From assembly GCA_023459095.1 (NCBI GenBank), contig JAEWVQ010000173.1, positions 1 through 15,918 of the forward strand: a stretch of 15,918 bases of DNA, given 5' to 3'. The DNA comes from Pseudomonadota bacterium (GTDB lineage Bacteria > Pseudomonadota > Gammaproteobacteria > Burkholderiales > Rhodocyclaceae). Position 1 is the stretch's first letter; every line of letters starts with the position of its first letter. Shown here piece after piece: positions 14,609 through 15,918 of this stretch. A model generated the notes under the pieces. The model ran no database searches. It saw nothing but the letters and a program-made list of their open reading frames with translations, and was not told the origin of the DNA. Made by a program: the position numbers and the translations under genes.

Positions 14609-15472
14609 ATGTCCGAACGACGAATGCTCTGCGTTCTGGTCGCCGAAATCATCGGCGGCGACCGCCTGGAGGCGCGCATCGGCGCGCCCGAAGCGGCACA
14701 TGCGGTGGAGCGCTGCCTGAACCGCGTCGAGCGCGCGATCGAGGGGGGCGGCGGCCACCTGATGCAGCGCGACGCCGGCTCGGTCACGGTCAGCTTCGAG
14801 CGCTGTGATGCCGGCGTGGCCTCGGTATGCGAAATGCTCGAGCGCGTGCTCAGCCTGCCGCCGATCAGCGGTACCCGCCTGACCATCCAGATCGGCCTGC
14901 ACTATGGCGTGGTCGAAGGCCTGCTCAACGGCGAGGGGGTGGAGCAGGCCCGCATGCTGGCGCGCTTCGCCCGCCCCGGCCAGGCACTGGCGAGCGGCAC
15001 CGCGGTGATGCTGCTGTCGTCGGCGACCCGCCACTTCGCCGGCACCGAGGCGCTGCACGACGTGGCGCTGCAGGGCTTCGAGTGGCCGGTCTATGCAATC
15101 GGCCACCGCACCGGCACGGTGACCTCGATCCCGCCCAATGCCCGCGTGTCGCAGCGCCTGCGGCTGCGCCACCAGCAGGACGTGATCCTGATCGAGGAGC
15201 ACCGGCCGGTGGTGCTGTTCGGCCGCGAACTCGGCAACGACCTGGTGATCATCGACCCGCGCGCCTCCCGCCAGCATGCCCGCATCGAGCGCCGGCGTGA
15301 CGGCTTCATCCTCATCGACCAGAGTTCGAACGGCACCTACGTGTCGGTCGATGGCGAGCCGGAGCGCTGCCTCAAGCACGAGGAACTGCCCCTGGTCGGC
15401 CCGGGGCGCATCGGCTGCGGCTTTTCCGCCAACGAGATCGAACGCGATCTGGTGTTCTTCGACATCGTCTGA
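14609..15472 (+). CDS. Degenerate nucleotide-cyclase domain fused to an FHA domain
   Basis: This is a 287-aa protein with two parts. Residues about 5-165 follow the class III adenylate/guanylate cyclase fold (RMLCVLVAEIIG, IQIGLHYGVVEG, LASGTAVMLL). The first metal Asp of the usual FADIxGFT is replaced (VAEIIGG), and the second metal site, usually GDG/GDA, reads AGS (residues 56-58). It is therefore probably not an active cyclase. Residues about 190-285 are an FHA phosphothreonine-binding domain with LFGRELGNDLVI, SRQHARI (S220, H223) and DQSSNGTYV. It likely acts as a binding or scaffold protein in Ser/Thr phosphorylation signalling. No kinase or phosphatase is nearby. AGGAAG lies 12 nt before the ATG, a long spacing. 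Confidence 0.85.
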   Translation: MSERRMLCVLVAEIIGGDRLEARIGAPEAAHAVERCLNRVERAIEGGGGHLMQRDAGSVTVSFERCDAGVASVCEMLERVLSLPPISGTRLTIQIGLHYGVVEGLLNGEGVEQARMLARFARPGQALASGTAVMLLSSATRHFAGTEALHDVALQGFEWPVYAIGHRTGTVTSIPPNARVSQRLRLRHQQDVILIEEHRPVVLFGRELGNDLVIIDPRASRQHARIERRRDGFILIDQSSNGTYVSVDGEPERCLKHEELPLVGPGRIGCGFSANEIERDLVFFDIV

Positions 15473-15475
15473 ATG

Positions 15476-15503
15476 CCGCGGCAGGCGGGCTGCCCGACCG
15501 CGG
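15476..15503. terminator. Hairpin between convergent cyclase-FHA and psiF-like genes
   Basis: CCGCGGCAG (15476-15484) pairs with CTGCC and CGCGG (15490-15494, 15499-15503) around a 5-nt loop, with a 4-nt bulge. It lies 3 nt after one stop and 10 nt before the end of the convergent gene, where a bidirectional terminator is expected. No T-run follows on either strand, so it is only a weak candidate. Confidence 0.35.
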
Positions 15504-15513
15504 CCCCGATGGC

Positions 15514-15918
15514 TCAACCCTTCAGGCAGGCGGCAACGAATGCCTTGCGCTCGTCGCCCTTCAACGCCTTGTCGGTGGCGTTCTGGTTGCACGTCTTCAT
15601 GCGCTCGCGCGATGCGGCATCGGTCGCGGTGGGTGCCGGAGTGGCGGCGACCGTGGCCGGCTTGGCTGCCGCGGGCGCTTTCGCGGGCTCCGCCTTGGCC
15701 GCCGCCGGGGCCTTGGCAGCGTCCGGCTTCGGCGCCGCAGCAGCCGTATGCTTGCCGGACAGGCAGGTGCTCATGAACTTCTTGCGCTCCTCACCCTTCA
15801 AGGCCTTCTCGCGCGCGTCCTGGTTGCACTGCTTCATCCGCTCGTGCTGTGGATTGGCGAATGCCTCGAGCGGCGGGAAAGCGATGGAAAGCATGGCGAG
15901 CATACCGACAACCGACCG
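15514..15918 (-). CDS. PsiF-repeat protein (two repeats, 5' end outside the window)
   Basis: This is a secreted or periplasmic protein with two PsiF repeats. The first contains MKQCNQDAREKALKGEERKK and ends STCL; the second contains MKTCNQNATDKALKGDERKA and ends ACLKG. Each keeps the Cys pair of the family. The repeats are joined by an Ala/Pro/Lys-rich linker of about 45 residues. PsiF-type proteins are named for phosphate-starvation induction; their molecular role is unknown. The first ATG inside the window is at 15903. The frame stays open to the edge (RSVVG before MLAMLSIAFPPLEAFA), so the visible hydrophobic stretch is probably the tail of a signal peptide whose start lies beyond 15918. 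Confidence 0.82.
   Translation of the reverse strand, partial: RSVVGMLAMLSIAFPPLEAFANPQHERMKQCNQDAREKALKGEERKKFMSTCLSGKHTAAAAPKPDAAKAPAAAKAEPAKAPAAAKPATVAATPAPTATDAASRERMKTCNQNATDKALKGDERKAFVAACLKG

Overview
The window is very GC-rich DNA with strong G/C preference at third codon positions and many start/stop overlaps (TGATG, ATGA, GTGA). It carries a Lap-type adhesin secretion locus, a Zur/Znu zinc locus, a pteridine-reductase/ttcA pair and a PsiF protein. This points to a betaproteobacterium, most likely of the Rhodocyclales (Thauera/Azoarcus type). The family-level gene calls are firm; the taxonomic guess is inference.

Left block (1-5313, all minus strand): a biofilm-adhesin type I secretion operon. 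In transcription order it holds a LapB-like ABC exporter with an inactive C39-like domain, a LapC/HlyD-like membrane fusion protein, a LuxR-family regulator with a degenerate receiver domain, a 116-aa protein of unknown function, and, after a hairpin, the first 192 codons of a giant LapA-like adhesin. The adhesin runs off the left edge. Its N-terminus is a retention module with a candidate LapG di-alanine site, followed by a Pro-Glu repeat encoded by a hexamer/dodecamer tandem repeat. The first four genes overlap by 1-4 nt. A PilZ (c-di-GMP receptor) gene is divergent from the exporter across a 225-bp region that contains a long inverted repeat.

Middle block (5920-12692): a zinc-homeostasis island of two divergent arms. 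The minus arm (9130 to 5920) is a ZrgABCD-like cluster: His-rich periplasmic DUF2796 protein, ABC ATPase, FtsX/MacB-type permease, DUF3299 protein. The plus arm is zur, a previously easy-to-miss 59-aa His-rich one-helix membrane protein, then znuC, znuB and znuA. Two 15-bp near-palindromes of the same form (TGC-N9-GCA) lie 26-27 nt upstream of zur and of the 59-aa gene. They are the best candidates for Zur operators. Low zinc would then release both high-affinity uptake (ZnuABC) and the Zrg-type system together.

Right block (12743-15918): an SDR pteridine reductase, ttcA (tRNA C32 thiolation) with a perfect TATAAT upstream, and a fusion of a degenerate class III nucleotide-cyclase fold with an FHA domain. 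Convergent to these is a double-repeat PsiF protein whose 5' end lies beyond the right edge.

I saw no tRNA, rRNA, CRISPR array, insertion sequence or integrase. No gap without a gene exceeds 300 bp. The most interesting items for follow-up are the 59-aa His-rich membrane protein, the paired palindromes, the regulator lacking the phospho-acceptor Asp, and the cyclase-FHA pseudoenzyme.
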